Assembly (NCBI GenBank): GCA_017473905.1
Contig: JAFUJA010000015.1
Location: 28,221 to 92,220 of the forward strand
Source: Lachnospiraceae bacterium
GTDB taxonomy: Bacteria > Bacillota > Clostridia > Lachnospirales > Lachnospiraceae
DNA length: 64,000 nt
Direction of reading: 5' to 3'
In this document: piece by piece, positions 62,409 to 64,000 of the stretch
Layout of the letters: every line of letters begins with the position of its first letter
Numbering within the stretch: the stretch's first letter is position 1
Program-made: the position numbers and the translations under genes
The notes under the pieces: model-generated
Databases searched by the model: none
Told to the model about the DNA's origin: nothing
What the model saw: only the letters and a program-made list of their open reading frames with translations

Positions 62409-64000
62409 ATGAGCAGGAAATTTAAAAGAAACTTAAAACAATTTCTTGCAGCTTTCATGGCAGTAGCGATGCTGGCTACCACAGTAGCCAACACTCCTCT
62501 TGTTGCATTTGCAGAGGGGGGAACCACTACCACGGCAGAGCTGGAAAACAATTTGCCGAGTACTTCAGATGAAGTTTATGAAGTAAGTTGTGAGGAAATG
62601 TCTTGTGAAGATGAGGCTCTTTTGGAAGAAGGAACCGAAGAGGGTTCGGAGGGAGAGTCTGAAGAGAACACCGAGGAAAATTCAGAAGAGAACTCTGAAG
62701 AAAATCCCGGTGAAGAAGCTTATGCAGGTAAGGAATTTACCGAAGATGCCGGTGAAGCTACGCTTTACGGTCTGGAAATCAACGCATGGGATATGGAAGA
62801 AGGTGTGGATTTCGAAGAAACCGCACTTGCGATTCTGGAAGGTCTGGACAAGACCTATGATATTATCACCTTGTGCGACAGAGCTATCCAGTACGGAATT
62901 TCGAAAAACCTTTACAATGCGGCAGTAGCGGCAACGGATGCGGATTCCAAGGAGCATGAACAGATTCGCGTGAATTTTGCCGGTGAAGAAGCATTGGCAG
63001 ATGAAAACTGGTGTTTCCAGAATGTAAAAACTGTTGTTGATGATGAAGCAACACAGGTTCCTTTTGGTGGAGAAATTTATCTTCCCGGGGAAGGTGAAAC
63101 AGATATTACTTTCATGTTAGATGACGGTTGCTATGATTTTACGGCAATGGCTGAACTTGTTACTTTTATCGGTTGTGCCAATGCAAACGATGACACCGAA
63201 ATTTACAATGCTTTTATCGCTGCATTTGGCGAGGAACAGAAGGCAATTGAAGTTGCGACTACCGACGGAACCTTCCCTTCTGATGTGTATGGATATTATT
63301 CCACATGGCAGGATGATACCAATTCCGGTGCGGACATCTCCATAAGCGGCATCCAGAATCTGGAAGAAAGCGTTACCTATTGTCTTGGAGAAAAGGTTTA
63401 CATTGGTGATTACAATACATGGATGGAAGGAGAATATAAGTATGAAAGTCTTGTCCTTCATCCCGGTAATGTGGACGCAAATGCTTTTACGGAAGAACAG
63501 GTAATTGAAATTCTTGCAAATTACGACGAAAAGTCATTTGATGAAGTTACTATTTTTATTTTAGATGAAAATATGGTGGCAACCGTTGATAAAGATGTTA
63601 TCAATGCAGCCCTTCCTTACTTAAAAGACAGTGAGGGAGAAAGAGCTTCCGTAGTTCGTATTAATATCCGGAATCCGGAAATGGAAAGCAGTATGGACTG
63701 GATTCTTGTAAATCCCGGAACCCAGACTGCAGACCAGACACTGAATGCTTCCTTTGGAATCAGTGAAGGTGTGGCTATTGTTAGTGTCGGAGAACAGTCT
63801 CTGAAAGCCGGAATGGTTAACCTTAACATTACAAAGAATAAAGAAAAAGACAGTACTTCCGTATCCGAAATTCAGGATTTGTTCGGAAGCGAATGGGCAC
63901 AGCTTGAAGTTACCGGCGTTGAGACACACTCTTATATTGACGGTGATGAATGGAATTGCTGGATTGGAATTGATGAAGTAACACTTCTTACAGCAAATAC
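62409..64000 (+). CDS. Second large secreted repeat protein, 3' end outside the window
   Basis: The frame is open from ATG 62409 (aaggagg upstream) to the window end, 530 codons. It has a signal peptide (about 1-36, ending VAFAEG), a Glu/Ser/Asn-rich low-complexity stretch (about 75-105) and then domains like those of the upstream 2150-aa protein: the segment from TEEQVIEILANYD to MDWILVNPGTQTADQTLNAS matches the third unit of its neighbour (VDWIIVNPES, QTLSASF). The two genes are therefore tandem paralogues. Likely surface or secreted; function unknown. Confidence 0.85.
   Translation, partial: MSRKFKRNLKQFLAAFMAVAMLATTVANTPLVAFAEGGTTTTAELENNLPSTSDEVYEVSCEEMSCEDEALLEEGTEEGSEGESEENTEENSEENSEENPGEEAYAGKEFTEDAGEATLYGLEINAWDMEEGVDFEETALAILEGLDKTYDIITLCDRAIQYGISKNLYNAAVAATDADSKEHEQIRVNFAGEEALADENWCFQNVKTVVDDEATQVPFGGEIYLPGEGETDITFMLDDGCYDFTAMAELVTFIGCANANDDTEIYNAFIAAFGEEQKAIEVATTDGTFPSDVYGYYSTWQDDTNSGADISISGIQNLEESVTYCLGEKVYIGDYNTWMEGEYKYESLVLHPGNVDANAFTEEQVIEILANYDEKSFDEVTIFILDENMVATVDKDVINAALPYLKDSEGERASVVRINIRNPEMESSMDWILVNPGTQTADQTLNASFGISEGVAIVSVGEQSLKAGMVNLNITKNKEKDSTSVSEIQDLFGSEWAQLEVTGVETHSYIDGDEWNCWIGIDEVTLLTAN

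Overview
The window looks like chromosome of a Gram-positive anaerobe of the class Clostridia, most likely Lachnospiraceae. This is an inference from the gene content: AGGAGG-type ribosome binding sites, many small lipoproteins with clear lipoboxes, a short-form pyruvate kinase, archaeal-type ProS, AgrA/AgrC-like regulators, glycine, T-box and c-di-GMP leader RNAs, and a GH5 cellulase lipoprotein. No rRNA, CRISPR array, prophage or intact insertion sequence was seen. The only mobile-type gene is an Rpn/PD-(D/E)XK protein.

Layout. 1-8.2 kb: end of a tRNA-Arg(CCT), a lipoprotein, a leftward TSCPD-murG-bioY cluster, pgi, a membrane protein, dtd, and an amino-acid:Na+ symporter behind a single-aptamer glycine riboswitch. 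8.2-13.3 kb: a lipoprotein divergent from an ECF sigma/membrane partner pair, then an XRE-membrane protein overlapping an Atz/Trz-type deaminase. 13.3-18 kb: an accessory stretch with an Ltp-repeat protein, lipoproteins, an XRE regulator, the Rpn protein and a 131-bp hairpin element. 18-21.3 kb: proS-ackA behind a proline T-box. 21.3-25.9 kb: a Na/Pi transporter with a PhoP/PhoR-like pair, preceded by TTTACA repeats in 11-bp phase. 26-36 kb: pyk, GtrA, an exonuclease, a LytTR/GHKL pair with a pseudo-receiver, a DacA-type carboxypeptidase and gdhA. 36-42 kb: a TetR-flavoprotein pair with two operators, a membrane protein/XRE pair, plsY, and an SLC45-like transporter with a GH5 cellulase.

42-48.5 kb is the most interesting part. 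A soluble CZB chemoreceptor and a voltage-gated-type K+ channel are followed by a c-di-GMP-I riboswitch with an intrinsic terminator. The terminator stands before a three-gene set: a TIR-domain protein keeping the SARM1-type catalytic Glu, a class III nucleotide cyclase overlapping it by 4 bp, and an unknown protein with a duplicated PGDY-like segment. The TIR-plus-cyclase pairing recalls Pycsar-type defence, but the TIR protein has no recognisable cyclic-nucleotide-binding domain and the control is by c-di-GMP, so it may be a new signalling or defence module.

48.5-64 kb: an aquaporin, feoA-feoB plus a Cys-rich small protein behind an operator-like palindrome, a tRNA-Pro(CGG) followed by a decayed tRNA-Pro copy carrying a GC-rich 53-bp tandem repeat, membrane proteins, a MATE exporter, and two paralogous large secreted repeat proteins, the second running off the window end and having a near-perfect cre site upstream.
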